A DNA stretch of 64,000 bases from Neurospora tetrasperma FGSC 2508 (lineage: Eukaryota; Ascomycota; Sordariomycetes; Sordariales; Sordariaceae), in contig NW_009799103.1 in the NCBI RefSeq assembly GCF_000213175.1, positions 585,295 to 649,294 on the forward strand. Direction: 5' to 3'. This document shows positions 42,023 through 53,984 of the stretch, one piece after another. The translations under genes were made by a program, and so were the position numbers. The notes below the pieces were generated by a model that was given only the letters and a program-made list of their open reading frames with translations, did not search any database and was not told the DNA's origin. Every line of letters starts with the position of its first letter. Within the stretch, counting starts at the first letter, position 1.

Positions 42023-43639
42023 TTGCGCGGCAACATGGGAACCTCCACAAAAGAGAAGCAAAGGGGAGGATTGAAGTCTTACCACTGGACATTATTGTCT
42101 TGGATATCGAATCTCCAAGTATTCACGCATCATCAGCATGTTTTTGAGGACCCCCTCGACTCCTCGAAGCGAATGCAACCCCAAGGCGACACCCAAACAA
42201 TTCAAAAACCGGGACAGGAACCGAAGCACCTCCTTCACCTTCTTCGGTTCCGAAGGGACATCCGCAACGAGGGTCTAATTCAAGCGTCGTGGGAGGGACT
42301 CCTAATTGTAACTATATCTCAAATGGACCAAAAAAATACCAGGATGACGGTTGGCGTGAACCGGTATGCAAGCCACTCGCTCGTTAGTGTCCTTCTTCCA
42401 AACCGTCATTGGAGAGCGATGCTGTCCCCCGCCGTGAATAGGGGCTAAAACGTGGGAAGGTGAAAGGGCGATTGTTTGTCTCTTGGCTCGCAAACAATTC
42501 GTATTCCAGGCATAGAAAAGACAGTTAGCGTTGTTAGCGTATTCTAACCGAATTCTTGAGGCGAAGCATCCGGTGCCATCGATTATGGCTGTTCATCGAG
42601 ATTGTTCGAGCGGAGGTATGGGTTTTGTCTAGGTCCCGGAGATGGTCTCCCTTTTCTAGAGCTCCTAACCGCGCGGTCCTGTGTGTTTCCCAATCTGCCT
42701 GGCGCGGACTGTGTCTATGCTTGCCATTGCTTCCATATTTCCCTGAAAACTACCTTTTGCTTCCCTGCGCCTGTACCAGGGAATTGGACTCGAGACAACG
42801 ATCGGAATCTGGGGTAAGCTTCCGCGCGGTATTATATCAGAACCTCGTTATCTCCACTGTCTCTGCCGAATACAAACAAACATCTGGAGTGCATGGTATG
42901 GTTTAGAATCCTTTTGAATTTTCGAGGCCCGTATGGCGCCCCAACGAGGAGCTGGTTGGATGAATCTGCCCTATCGTATTCAGATTGTGGTCTCGACCCG
43001 AAGCCCCAGGCAAGGGGGGTGATGTTGGGTTGGCTCCATGACACGATGGTTGCCTCCGACCGTACCCATCGCAGATGACGGTGTTTGATCCGGTCGCCGT
43101 AACTCGGTTTGAACTAGTGTGCGCCATTCTGTATCACCGGAATTAGATGATGATACCAAGTGGACGCCACAACGGTTCGATAACCCCATCCGCCTGACAG
43201 ATGAGGTGTAATCGAGATTTTGACGACACCACCACTATGCATACGCTTGGGATGTGGATGACTCTGGCGCCCCCAAAAACGTGGTCGCCGACGCCAACCA
43301 ACGCCACTCAGCCTCCTAAGTTCCTTTTCTGTTCCAGTCTTCTGCTGTCTGTCTCCGGCGATATGTCTCATAAACAGCGATACTATTAGTAGACCGTTTC
43401 TCCCTCTCCATGGAATTCTCCACCTCGTGTTACCTCTTGCTTCTTGAACTCCCGGCTATTCCATCGGCCATTCCAGTTCAATGGACAAGCAGCCCAGCTA
43501 ACGAACGACTCGCCAAACTTATTCCATTGAAGCTGACCCTGACCCTGACCTTGCTCACCACACCTCCGTGGACCCTTCATCATCTCGTTACAAGCAAACT
43601 GACGATATCCCGCCAGCCCGGTAGCAGCACCAATAAGCA
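42023..43639. other. intergenic region without supported gene
   Basis: Only short overlapping ORFs without motifs occur here. No RNA gene or repeat was recognised. Confidence 0.5.
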
Positions 43640-45362
43640 ATGGGGTTCCTCGCCACTCTCATCGACCGTGGCATTTCCCACATCGACGGAGCAGCGGCCG
43701 GACCAGGACCTAAGTATAGCCCAGACAGCTACTGCGGCCGCCGCCTCGCCGGGCTCGAAACAGGGCCAATTCCCAACCGAGGCCCCGAGACCTCGGCTGG
43801 GCTTTGGATCCTCGTCTCCTTCTCTACTACCTTCCTCGCTGCGAGGTTATACCTCAAGATGTACCGACTGAAGGGGTTATGGTGGGATGATTACTTTCTT
43901 GTTCTTGCTTGGGTCAGTTTGTTTCTCTCTTTTCTTTCTTCACTTTTCCACCTTCGTCCACTTCCACACAGGACTACCTAGAGGTAGCTAACATCCAACC
44001 AACAACAAACAAGCTCACGCACACCCTCTCCGCCACCCTCGCCCAAGTCTCCATCTCCCTCTTCGGCCTCGGCCACTACCCCTGCGACATCCCCTCCCCA
44101 GCTACCTCCATCCCGCGTCTGACCCTCGTAGGTGACCACTTCGGCGCCATGTTCTCCATGTTCGCCGTCGCTCTCTCCAAGACTTCCTGGGCCGTCACTT
44201 TACTTCGACTTGTCCGCCGGGGATCTAGTACTTCCTCCTCCTCCTGCTGCACCACGCCCTCTTCTTCTTCCCCGGGACAACACCAGCGCCAATACGCAGT
44301 CTGGATCGTCTGGCTCGTCATCATCACCATCTGTCTCATCAAGGGCGCTCAGGGGGTCTTGGTTTGGATACCCAAATGCGGATCACCGCAGGCTGCAGCA
44401 TTGGGGGATTCGAATGATGATGTGTCACATGTGTGTGTGAAGATCGAACCGCTGAACGGGTTCGCGACGTTTGCAGGGAGTGTCAGTGGGACATATGCTA
44501 TTTTGCTGGCGGTGGTCCCGTGGAAGACGATTTGGGGCACGAATTTGGGCAAGAGGGAGAAGGTGGGAGTGGCGACGACGATGAGCGTGGGGGCGGTGAG
44601 TGGGGTGGCGGCTTTTGTGCTGGCGGTGAAGATGAGGAGGATTACGAGTGAGAATTTTACTTGTGAGTTACTTGTGCTTCTCGGTTTCTGCTTCATGCTG
44701 TTGATTTGTTGATGAGGGGGAGAATTGAGAATTGTGAAAAGAACGGAGTGGATGGTTACTGATGGGACATACGACACAAAACAGACGACTCTGGCGCCAT
44801 CATAGTGTGGTCTACCGCCGAGGCGAGCACGACCATTATGGCTGCTTGCATCCCCGTCCACCGCGCCTTCTGCCGCCAACTTCGCAAGAAGCTGCTGGCG
44901 CAGCACCGCTTGCATAGCAGCAAGCCACACTCAACGCCTCCGTCGACAGGCAAGAATGGTGTCGGGGGTAGTACGACTTTAACCACCTTGAACAGTGGCA
45001 GCTTTCATTCCGTCCCCGACAAGCTTTCCCAACATGGTCGCACGGGAAGTGATTGCTTGTCGTTGTCTTCAGGTGGTGGAGGGTGTCATGCCCCGACTGA
45101 TGACAGCGCAAGCGACAAGGCCATCTTGCAGGTTCATGACATTGAGAGTTGCGATATAAGCGGGAGTGAGGTGGCTACCTCGAGGAATAGCGGAAGAATC
45201 TTGATGACGCAGGAGGTCAAGGTGGAATACCATCATCATCCTGAGATTTTGCATGAGAGGGATGTGTTGGATGAGAGGGCGCAGTCACAACACGTGTATG
45301 CGTTAAAGGATCTGGGAACGCGGGGAGATCCATACAAGTGTATAAATGATAAGAGCAATTGA
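43640..45362 (+). CDS. seven-TM rhodopsin-domain (Pth11-like) integral membrane protein
   Basis: Three exons (43640-43912, 44014-44662, 44785-45362) give 499 aa. Membrane spans include GLWILVSFSTTFLAARLYLK, LVLAW joined to LTHTLSATLAQVSISL, MFSMFAVALSKTSWAVTLLR, AVWIVWLVIITICLIKGAQG, FAGSVSGTYAILLAVVPWK, VGVATTMSVGAVSGVAAFVL and GAIIVWSTAEASTTIMAACI. The WWDDYF block after the first span and the Trp-rich pattern are typical of fungal rhodopsin-domain (former DUF3328-neighbour, Pth11-like) membrane proteins. The cytosolic tail (about 180 aa) is Ser/Gly/His-rich. For intron 1 the acceptor at 43970-43971 would also be in frame but would insert 14 residues inside a span, so I prefer the later AAG. 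A ligand is unknown. Confidence 0.82.
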
Positions 45363-45740
45363 GAAAAAGAAAATAGACGACGTTTGAGAGAATCAATTGA
45401 CAAAAACGGAAAGTAAACAAAAGTCAGGGGTAAGTAGTTCAGGATACCGAAACCTGCCGACGGTATTTATACGGAGAATAACAGCTCAGCGCTACTCAGT
45501 TGTGCGCCAACGCCAAGCTCCCGCTTGTACCCCGCATGAAGCTTGGAGTGGAGCTCATCGTACGTTACGTTACGGAGCCTCGAAGCTTCAAGTACTATAA
45601 GCTTGGCCGGCAACTTGTAATCCATCCATCCTTGCGCCAAAGCAATTCTTTTTCTCCAACCTTTCTTCCAACAACCTAGATTTGCCGTCGTACGCCGCCG
45701 CCGACTGTCTACCAAGCTCCCCGTTCCCCACGACGACACC
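45363..45740. other. intergenic promoter region of the dioxygenase gene
   Basis: No supported gene. Close to 45540-45600 there is a repeated GAAGCTT/AAGCTT and ACGTTACGTTACG unit of unknown meaning. Confidence 0.45.
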
Positions 45741-47888
45741 ATGCTTCGCCAGCTTGGAGCCGCTCCTCTTGCGCGCGGCCGGTTCGCCGTCACGCCATCA
45801 ACCAAGGCGATCCGCACTTTATCCTGCTCATCAGCAGCTCGCGCCGACGATGCTACTACCCCTTCTCCCGCCGCCGGTGACAGTACCGCACCCACCGAGC
45901 CGGCCCAGCCCAAGCTACTTTTCCGTAAGATCTATAAAAAGCAAAGGACAGCGGACCAGAAAGCCGACAAGAAAGGCGACAATGGATCCGACATGAAAGC
46001 CGACAAGGAAGCCGGCATGAAAGTCAACGAAGAAACGGACAAATTGGCAGAAGCCCAGAGGGAATTCGATATACAACTCAGCCGGTTACGAAACGACCTC
46101 GCTCAGCTAAAGAAATCCAACAACAAGTTGCGAAAAGACAAGGGGGCCTTACGGCTAGACATTGTCAATATGAAGAAAGCCTTCAAAGGGGTGCCTCCTA
46201 CGGCAGCAGTGCAGAGGGACGGGCAATTGCTAGAATTATACAACAAGATCGCCAAAGAAGCACGCGAATTCAAGGCCGGCACTCCCCAGTCTGTCGAGGT
46301 GGTCGATGGTCAGCAGCAGCTCGTCATCACCTTCGCCCAGCCCGACGGCACCACCAAGCAAGTGGCCATGTCCCTCCACTGGCTGCGCGACACCTGCAAG
46401 TGCCCGCACTGCATGAACCCCGACTCCGGCCAGAAGAACTTCTCCAGCACCTCTCTGCCCGAGACCCTCGAGGTCCAAAGCGCCGAGGTCAACGCCGCCG
46501 ACGGCTCCATCACCATCGCCTGGGCCAACGACACCGTCAGCACCAACGCCACGCCCGAGGCCACCACGCACACCTCGACCTACGACGCCTCCGATATTTT
46601 CACCTGGCAGCTCCCGTACGACCTCGCCGGCAACCTGCTCCCCGTCGAGCGCACGCTCTGGGACCGCTCCAAGCTGCAAGCCCACATCGACTCCGGCGAC
46701 CTGCGCGTCTCGTACAACGACTGGCTGACCTCCGACGCCGCCTTCTGGAAAGCTTTTGAGTCTCTCGCCCGCTTCGGCATTCTCTTCGTGCACTCGATCC
46801 CGTCCGACCGAGCCCTCGTCGAATCCCAAGTCGAAAAGATCGCCAACCGCATCGGCATCCTCATGCACACCTTCTACGGCTTCACCTGGGACGTGCGCTC
46901 CAAGCCTCGCGCCGAGAACGTGGCCTACACCAACGTCTTCCTAGGCCTGCATCAAGACCTGATGTACATCGACCCTCCTCCCCGCCTGCAGCTCCTGCAC
47001 TGCATCTCCAACTCCTTCCAGGGAGGCGAGTCCCTCTTCAGCGACGGCGCGCGCGCCGCCTACTCCCTGGAACTCAACAACCCATTAGCCTTCGACCAGC
47101 TGCGCGGCAACCGCTCGCCGCAGTTCCACTACCACCGCAACGGCAACGACTACCATATGGGCCGCAACACGTTCCGGTACGCCGGGCGGACGGGCGAAGG
47201 CAAGGGGTTTCTGAGCCGGATCCACTGGGCGCCGCCGTTCCAGGCGCCATTTAGCCGGCAGACGGGCGCCACGGCGACGAACGTGCTCGGCAACCGCGTC
47301 ATTCAAGACGGTGGCGGCGGTGCTTATGCCGAGAACGAGCATGCGGTGGTGGTGGAGGAAAAGGGCAAGAACATGACCAAGTGGGTGCCGGCGGCCAAGG
47401 AGTTTGAGCGCGAGATTAGCGCGGAGGAGAACATGTTTGAGCTCAAGATGAAGGAGGGCGAGTGTGTGATTTTCGATAACTGGCGAGTGTTGCATGGGCG
47501 CAGGGAGTTCCAGACGGAAGGACAGGCGGAGGGCGCCGAGAGGTGGCTCAAGGGCACGTATATCAGTCATCAGGTGTACAAGGCCATGGAGGATAAGTTG
47601 CAGTGGAGGTTGGCGCAGAAGGAAGGGGGGATTCCTTTGGCTATTGGCGTGGCGGAGGCGCATGGGTTGGGCTGGAAGGAGAGGGGACAGTTGCCCAAGA
47701 AGGAGGCTCCTAAGCAGGAGACTACTGCTCCTGTGCAGCCAAAGGAGGAGGCATTCAAGGTCGAGGAGGCACCCAAGGTCGAAGAGGTTTCCAAGGTCGA
47801 GGAGGCCGTGAAGCCCGAGGAGGCTCAGAATGAGGGTCCTTCGCGCCAGCCTAAGGAGCAATTGGGCACGGTGAACTGGAACGCATAA
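45741..47888 (+). CDS. mitochondrial 2-oxoglutarate dioxygenase, gamma-butyrobetaine/trimethyllysine hydroxylase type
   Basis: A single exon gives 715 aa. Residues 1-34 (MLRQLGAAPLARGRFAVTPS, then RTLSCSSAAR) are a mitochondrial presequence. Residues about 60-175 are Lys/Asp/Glu-rich with a coiled coil (EFDIQLSRLRNDLAQLKKSN). The GBBH N-terminal domain follows with LHWLRDTCKCPHC (Cys 219, 221, 224) for zinc. The TauD-type Fe(II)/2OG domain has His404 and Asp406 in GLHQDLMYIDPP and the distal His585 in WRVLHGRREF; the 2OG-binding Arg is probably nearby. The tail is Lys/Glu/Pro-rich with EEAPKVEEVSKVEE repeats. Such enzymes catalyse the first or last hydroxylation of carnitine synthesis; sequence alone does not tell me which. 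The coiled-coil insertion and long tail make it much longer than the 400-450 aa usual for the family. Confidence 0.85.
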   Translation: MLRQLGAAPLARGRFAVTPSTKAIRTLSCSSAARADDATTPSPAAGDSTAPTEPAQPKLLFRKIYKKQRTADQKADKKGDNGSDMKADKEAGMKVNEETDKLAEAQREFDIQLSRLRNDLAQLKKSNNKLRKDKGALRLDIVNMKKAFKGVPPTAAVQRDGQLLELYNKIAKEAREFKAGTPQSVEVVDGQQQLVITFAQPDGTTKQVAMSLHWLRDTCKCPHCMNPDSGQKNFSSTSLPETLEVQSAEVNAADGSITIAWANDTVSTNATPEATTHTSTYDASDIFTWQLPYDLAGNLLPVERTLWDRSKLQAHIDSGDLRVSYNDWLTSDAAFWKAFESLARFGILFVHSIPSDRALVESQVEKIANRIGILMHTFYGFTWDVRSKPRAENVAYTNVFLGLHQDLMYIDPPPRLQLLHCISNSFQGGESLFSDGARAAYSLELNNPLAFDQLRGNRSPQFHYHRNGNDYHMGRNTFRYAGRTGEGKGFLSRIHWAPPFQAPFSRQTGATATNVLGNRVIQDGGGGAYAENEHAVVVEEKGKNMTKWVPAAKEFEREISAEENMFELKMKEGECVIFDNWRVLHGRREFQTEGQAEGAERWLKGTYISHQVYKAMEDKLQWRLAQKEGGIPLAIGVAEAHGLGWKERGQLPKKEAPKQETTAPVQPKEEAFKVEEAPKVEEVSKVEEAVKPEEAQNEGPSRQPKEQLGTVNWNA

Positions 47889-48647
47889 AGCCGGGCGAGA
47901 AGATGTGCCGATCGGAAGCTGTATGATGTGTAATGACCTCTTGGGAGCGAGGGAGCGACGCGTTTGTAGACTCGTATATAATACGAGGTTTGATACCAAA
48001 TCCAAGAACACGAAGAACTCTGGAATCTTGGTCTCCTGTGCTTTCGTCGTCTAAGAGTCTCCAGTTGGATATGTTCCCAGAAATAATGTCATAACCTAAG
48101 TCTGGCACAATATCGCCCTGTGCCTGCGGTGGTATTGGTTCTCTAGCCCGGAGACCACAGCCTTTCTTTGAAGTGTTGAACAGTTGATCACATTTCTGCA
48201 CGACTTGGACCGCGCCCCTTTTCCCTTGTGCGGTCTTCCCTTTCTGCCTTCCATAGGCATTGACTAAGTCGAGATGAGACGACCAGCCTCAAAAGCCCGC
48301 GACTTCAGCTGCCCCCCGCCATCTTCCTCCTCGTGCAATCATCTCCAATCTTTAATACGCAGGATCATATCACCATCACAGGAAAAGGCACAAGAGAAAC
48401 AGACCAGGAAAATCCAGGGGAAAAGGAACGATGGATCATTGCACTATTTCACCAGCCCAACGAACCCACCACAACACAAAGCCCCCTTGAGGCAATTGTT
48501 TTTTTCCAATTGTTTTTTGTATTGATTTTTTTCCCTTCCCCTGGTTGGAGGGTTTCGGTTCGGGTAACACGGAACCCCTGCTCGCTTTCGCAGCAGCAAC
48601 AGCAGCTTCTTGCCCCCTTGCCTTTTTTTGGCCAGTCAAAGCCAAAC
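47889..48647. other. intergenic region between convergent dioxygenase and RPS20 genes
   Basis: No supported gene. It should contain both 3' ends. Confidence 0.5.
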
Positions 48648-49104
48648 TTAAGCAGCAATGGTGACCTCAACCTCGACACCGGCCTCGATGTTGACAATGA
48701 TCTGCTTGACGATCTCGGTGGGGGCGGTCAAGTCGATGAGGCGCTTGTGGATGCGCATCTCGAAGAGATCCCAGGTCTTGGAACCCTCACCGCAAGGGGA
48801 CTTGCGGGTCTGTTTTGTTGTTGGTGACACGGGTTAGTGTGCGATCGAAGGAAGAAAGGAGAAGAAGAAGAGGGACGGGTGACATACGGTGATCTTGAGG
48901 ATCTTGGTGGGAAGGCGGACGGGGCCCTTGACTCGCAGGTCCTTAGTCTTGGCGCGCTCAACGAGCTCGGAGCAGACCTTCTCAAGAGCCTGGACCTTGC
49001 GGGAGGTGAGGGTGATACGGACACGGTGGACCTTCTGTATTTGGGGGGGTCAGTTAGTTTTTATTCCTGTTGTTGATGTCCCCGACCACCGGGAGGTTTA
49101 TCAT

Positions 49105-49138
<34 letters not shown>

Positions 49139-49207
49139 GCGCCATCAACGGGCAAAACATACGGGGGCCTCGCCGAAATCCTTCTGGTCCTTGTTGTAGG
49201 AAGACAT
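48648..49207 (-). CDS. 40S ribosomal protein S20 (uS10)
   Basis: Three exons on the complement (49163-49207, 48888-49034, 48809 down to 48648) give 117 aa, the normal length. Introns are 49035-49162 and 48810-48887, both with GTATGT donors and CAG acceptors. The product begins [20 protein letters not shown] and contains the uS10 block [20 protein letters not shown], then [20 protein letters not shown] and [15 protein letters not shown], ending VEVEVTIAA. It sits in the head of the small subunit. The first intron holds a (GAC)n run at about 49101-49138. Early-placed introns with GTATGT donors are typical of fungal ribosomal protein genes. Confidence 0.97.
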
Positions 49208-49956
49208 CTTGACTGGTGTTGAGATGATTGACTGCTAAGGAGGCTGCTGGGCTGCAAAAAGGTGCCTTCACGACTCGAAGGAGTAGATTGTACGGCTTCG
49301 GCAAAGTGATGAAGGCGAAGCTTGGATTCTGGCGAACTGGAAGTTGAGTTGTTCCGGCGAGCGTTCAACAGACCGTCGAGATTATTTTTTTTACTCCATA
49401 TTTTGCGCGCGACGGGGGCATTGGCGATTTTGTGGGCTTGGCGTGTGGCTTGCGCTTGTTCGGTTTGGTTTCTTTGACCCCTCAGGAGTGTGGCTGAAAA
49501 TTGGAAGAACCTTGGGAGGATCATGTGGCTGAGGATCTTCGACGGGGGATCGTCCAGCGTAGGTCTTGCCGGCCGGCATCTCCCCGCAATGACACATCCG
49601 GCGTAAGAATGAATACGTAGAATTGAAGTCACTTTGTACCTTTCACGATTCCCCGTCCAAGTTGTCCAACTGCATGTCACGGTGGGGCAACATTCAACTT
49701 CCATTTCCAACTTCCATTTTCACTTTCATTTGTCCCCCTACCACTTTTTGACGTTTCTTGTAGACTTGGACTTGCTGATAAATAGACGGGGTTGTCTTTT
49801 TCTATTGTATCAACATTTATCACTCACACCGTTTACTAGTACACCAAACCCCCGTGGTCAAGCTCACTGCATCTCGCTCATCGACGTCAACATCTCCAAG
49901 TCTTGGCATCAAACACCTTTTTGGCCCGCTGTTTACATATCACACCGTGGCTGACC
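49208..49956. promoter_or_regulatory. divergent promoter region of RPS20 and the CUE gene
   Basis: No supported coding gene. The plus-strand frame of the CUE protein is open back to about 49903 but without ATG. The region supplies both divergent promoters. Confidence 0.45.
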
Positions 49957-52152
49957 ATGGCCTCCAAACTTCCAGCCTTTGCGCTGTTCCCCCTCGCCGC
50001 CCTGAGGAATCAATTGCTTCCCGATGAATGGATCGCTTGCCTAGACGCATGGCTTGTACTCATCGACAGCCACCTCTCGCTTCCCGATGTTGCATTTCTC
50101 TCCATCTCAGCCAAAGATGAAAGCCTTACCGCATTCCTTACCTCCTTCGCTCACGAAACCGCACTCGGTAGTACCTCAATTCTCGGTCCATCCCAATCAG
50201 CAAAGCGCCTACTCAAGGGCTCCTTCCTCTTAACCTCACGACTGCTACGCTCCTCATCGCCACCGGTTCCTCTATCGCAATGGGAATTCCTCTCCGACTT
50301 CTGCCGTGTCTACGGCAAGAAGCGATCCTCCGAGCTCTTATCGTCCCTCTCCGAGTCAGCTCAAAAGTCACTAGACGCCTCACTATCCGCCCTCAAGAAG
50401 ATCCTCATCAAGAACCTGGACCTTGGTCTCCAAGAAGGCGGCGATCTGAAGGGCGTGGAACAGCGACTGGACCGAGTAAATGACCTCATTGGATCTTCTC
50501 CTCAAGTAGCCAGCTTCTTCTTGGCCGGTAGCGACTTTCTCGACGGCCTGGTGTCTTGCTACAAGATCATGAACCCTCCTCTCCGCAAGGTGATCATTGC
50601 CACGACGTACCTCTGCATGGTTGGGCTGGCGGACGGTAGCCAGGATCAGAAACTGTCTGCTCTGACGGATCAGCTGTATTCTCTCAAAGCGGCGGCGGAT
50701 GTGCACAAGGCTGGGCCGACGAATGTCAACGATTCTTTGGTGGCCGAGTTAGTCACTTCCACACCATTACTACAACAGCTGCAGCGGAAGTTGGAAAGTG
50801 TCGGGTCTGGTAACATTCGAACGAAATCCGTCCTGAAGGAATTGGCAGCCTTCAAGAAACCCGGCGGTGGCGTCCCGCGCCCCAAAAGGCTAGTCAACCG
50901 CCAGCGCAAGGCAATCGACAAGGGCAAGGGCAAAGACGTCTCCTCCCTCGAGGACACGCAACACCAACAAGAAATCCACATCCACCGCATGTCCCAGATC
51001 TCTCAAATTCAGGATCTCTTCCCCGACCTCGGTTCCGGTTTCATCTCCAAGCTCCTCGACCACTACTCCTCCGACACCGAGCAAGTCGTCGCCTGTCTCC
51101 TCGAGGACTCTCTCCCACCCCACCTCCAAACAGCCGACCGATCCGCCACTCTTTCACCCCCATCCCCAAAACAACCCAAATCCCAAGGGCACCTTCGCTC
51201 ACCAAGATCCACCCCACCCCTACCTCCAACCAGAGGCACCACCACCACCACCAACCCCCTCGTCGACGACGACGACTTCTTACTGTCTGTCCCCGCATCC
51301 CAACTCCAACTGGGCAAACGCACCGACACCTCCGCCGACCGCTTACTCTCCGCCCCGCCCACCACCTCCAACCCCACCTACAAATCCCGCATCTTGTCCG
51401 CCCTCGCCGCCTTCGACTCCGACGACGACGAGCGTGACGACACGTACGACGCGGCCGACGTGGGCGGGACAGTGGACGCAGCAACCGTTGCCGCCGGTGT
51501 CGAAGACATTCGGCTGCAAGACAACAACAACCAACCTTCTTCCCAGGGTGGTGGTGCTGGTGGGTTAGCGGAAGCGACAGAGGCCGTACTCTATGAGGTA
51601 TGGAAGACGCGACCGGGTGTGTTTGGGCGCGACGCAGAGACGAGACGTGGGCGGGAAAGGAAGGAGTTACGCGACAAGACGGGGCTAAGTGATGAAGCGG
51701 TGGAAGGGTTCGGAGTGATGATCAATCGCGATCAGAACATGAAGAGGAAGTTGGAAAGGAAGTTTGGCGAGGGGGCGTTTAGTGGACAGCAGGTTGAGAT
51801 ACAGACTACTAGGTGGCGAGATCGAGGAGGGGAGGATGGAGACGGAGAGACGGATACAGATGGCGGCGGTGATGGGCCGTCGAGGGGTGGAGGATATGGT
51901 GGGCCACGAGGTGGAAGAGGTCCGGGTGGTGGCGGCGGCGGCGGCGGGAGAGGAAGGGGGAGAGGAGGAAGGGGAGGTGCAGGTGGTGGTGGTGGAAGAG
52001 GTGGTGGTGAGGCCGGGGGTTCGACTGGGCAAGGAGCGCCGGAATCGGATCTTGCGAAGAGGAGAAAGGAGGCGAATAAGGGGAGTAGAGCGAATCATAA
52101 TCGGAGGGACCAGAGGGCTAGGAAGATGGCTAGGGGTGGGTTTGGTGTGTAA
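49957..52152 (+). CDS. CUE-domain protein, Cue3/ASCC2-like (RQT complex)
   Basis: A single exon gives 731 aa from the ATG at 49957. Residues about 1-300 are helical (LFPLAALRNQLLPDEWIACL, then PPLRKVIIATTYLCMVGLAD), as in the ASCC2/Cue3 N-terminus. A CUE ubiquitin-binding domain lies at about 343-388 (SQISQIQDLFPDLGSGFISK, then VVACLLEDSLPPHL). A Pro/Thr-rich linker and an acidic DDDDERDD stretch follow, then a conserved helical block (LSDEAVEGFGVMINRDQNMK) and a Gly/Arg-rich tail with RGG motifs, ending in a basic RRDQRARKMARGG. Yeast Cue3 (Rqt3) and human ASCC2 recognise K63 ubiquitin on collided ribosomes. The RGG tail is not part of yeast Cue3 as I know it and may bind RNA. Confidence 0.85.
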   Translation: MASKLPAFALFPLAALRNQLLPDEWIACLDAWLVLIDSHLSLPDVAFLSISAKDESLTAFLTSFAHETALGSTSILGPSQSAKRLLKGSFLLTSRLLRSSSPPVPLSQWEFLSDFCRVYGKKRSSELLSSLSESAQKSLDASLSALKKILIKNLDLGLQEGGDLKGVEQRLDRVNDLIGSSPQVASFFLAGSDFLDGLVSCYKIMNPPLRKVIIATTYLCMVGLADGSQDQKLSALTDQLYSLKAAADVHKAGPTNVNDSLVAELVTSTPLLQQLQRKLESVGSGNIRTKSVLKELAAFKKPGGGVPRPKRLVNRQRKAIDKGKGKDVSSLEDTQHQQEIHIHRMSQISQIQDLFPDLGSGFISKLLDHYSSDTEQVVACLLEDSLPPHLQTADRSATLSPPSPKQPKSQGHLRSPRSTPPLPPTRGTTTTTNPLVDDDDFLLSVPASQLQLGKRTDTSADRLLSAPPTTSNPTYKSRILSALAAFDSDDDERDDTYDAADVGGTVDAATVAAGVEDIRLQDNNNQPSSQGGGAGGLAEATEAVLYEVWKTRPGVFGRDAETRRGRERKELRDKTGLSDEAVEGFGVMINRDQNMKRKLERKFGEGAFSGQQVEIQTTRWRDRGGEDGDGETDTDGGGDGPSRGGGYGGPRGGRGPGGGGGGGGRGRGRGGRGGAGGGGGRGGGEAGGSTGQGAPESDLAKRRKEANKGSRANHNRRDQRARKMARGGFGV

Positions 52153-53156
52153 GTTGTTGCTACTACCTAGTTGAAGCTTAATGCGGTTGCGAAGAATAAA
52201 GAGGAAGAGAGATGCGTGTTAATCGAGATCGGAAAATGATGCGAACCGATATCAGGTTAGAGAAAAGAACAAGCAATTTTGATCATCAACAAACAACCCT
52301 TCGACACTTCTACTCAACCCCGTTTCACCTCCCTTTGATCATTTGTTCGATTTTGAATAATGAGAAAGTTCAGACATAACAGGCTTCCATATGTAAAGAC
52401 GGCCCGCTGTATTTTCCTTTATGCACCTCGCTTGCATTAAGGGGAAAATCCAGGTACGGACCAAACAGATTACTAGGGGGATCCATCTACAAATCTGTTA
52501 ATGTGCTAACTGACTGAAACTCATACACGATCCAGTTATTATATACGGAAACAAAAGAGTTGGCGTTTGCTAGACAAAAAAAAATAGGGATGGACTTTTC
52601 CACATTAAACGTCTCAGGATCCTTGTCTTCCAGTATTGCAGAGTATAGCCACGGTAGTACCTACCTATACTTGTACTTGACACTCTATTACCGCAGCTAG
52701 TCCCGTGTTTACTTTCCACAACCAACGCTAGAGCTTTACAAAATCAGCCTCACTTTTTCCAACAGCAGCAGGCTACATGTCCAATGTTCCATGTTCGCAT
52801 CTCATCCCATTCCATTCCCATATATCGTAAACCACAAACAGTCCATCCTTATGTGTATGGAAAATCCGCCCCTCTTGCGCACCCAAGTGATCTTATCTTT
52901 CCAATTTCGCTGACTTTTGAGTTCAAGTTGGGTATCTGGTAATAATCCAGACAAAAAGATTCGCTCTTGCGTTTTCCCGTAGTGTACAGTCCTTGAAACA
53001 TATCCATAATATCCATATCTATCCATTTGAAGCCCAGTGTATCCGTCCCTATCTCTTTCCTTTCTTTCCTTGTCCTCTCCATTGCCAATTTCTCTCTCCT
53101 GCTCTCCTTCCCTTCATCTCTCCCGCCCTGAAACAGCCACAAACACCATCCTCGCC
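52153..53156. other. intergenic region between convergent CUE and nucleoporin genes
   Basis: AT-richer than its neighbours, with no supported gene. It holds both 3' ends. A short CTACCTA repeat lies near 52661-52672. Confidence 0.5.
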
Positions 53157-53944
53157 TCAAAAATCCCACGCACAAAACTCCCTCTTCGGCGCAACCTCGG
53201 GCATCACCCCGCCCTCAAACTTGCCCGTCTCCATAAATTTCTGCCACGCACTCAACACTTCCGGTGTATACTCCCCCTCTAACGCTTCTGTATCGGGCGT
53301 GTACTTGGGCGCTCCATCCGGGAACCAAATCATCTGGAAACTGCCGTCAAAGTTCCTAATCACCGGTACCTCCTTCTCGGGGGGCGCCGTGTCGGGCGCA
53401 CCAGGCTTGGGAATCCGTTGGTAGGTTACTGGTTTTCCTTTAAAGGTTTGTAGACGGTTGTCGAGCGGGGAGCGAGTGGTGTAGGCAGTTATGAGTGGGT
53501 GTTGGCGGGTGGCGTTAGGGGCGTAGGGGGAGGTGCCGGCGGCGGCACTGGTGGGTTGTGTGGAAGTGGCGGCGGCGGGGGGTTGGCCGAAGGGGTTGAT
53601 GGCTGGGGTGGTGGTTGACGTTCCGAAGGCGGATGGTTGTTGTTGCTGTTGTTGTGTGGTTGAGGCGCCAAAGGGATTGGCTGCTGGTGTTGTTGTGGAG
53701 GCACCGAATGGTGAGGGTGTTGCAGCGGGAGCGGCGGCAGCTGGGGCGCCGAAGGGATTAGTGGTGGCTGGGCCCGTGGAGGCGCCAAATGGACCTCCTG
53801 TCGCCTGTGTTGGAGCCCCAAAGGGATTCGCTGCTGGAGTTGATGTTGACTGTCCGAAAGCGCTAGTTGTTGATTGTCCGAACGGGTTGGCGGCCTGTGT
53901 GGACTGTCCGAAGGGACTGGCTGTTGTTGAAGCCCCAAATGCAC

Positions 53945-53984
<40 letters not shown>

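Noticed and set aside
44767-44785. Possible 5S rRNA start (ACATACGAC)
   Set aside because: Only nine bases match; no internal 5S box follows, and the stretch is the end of an intron in the membrane-protein gene.
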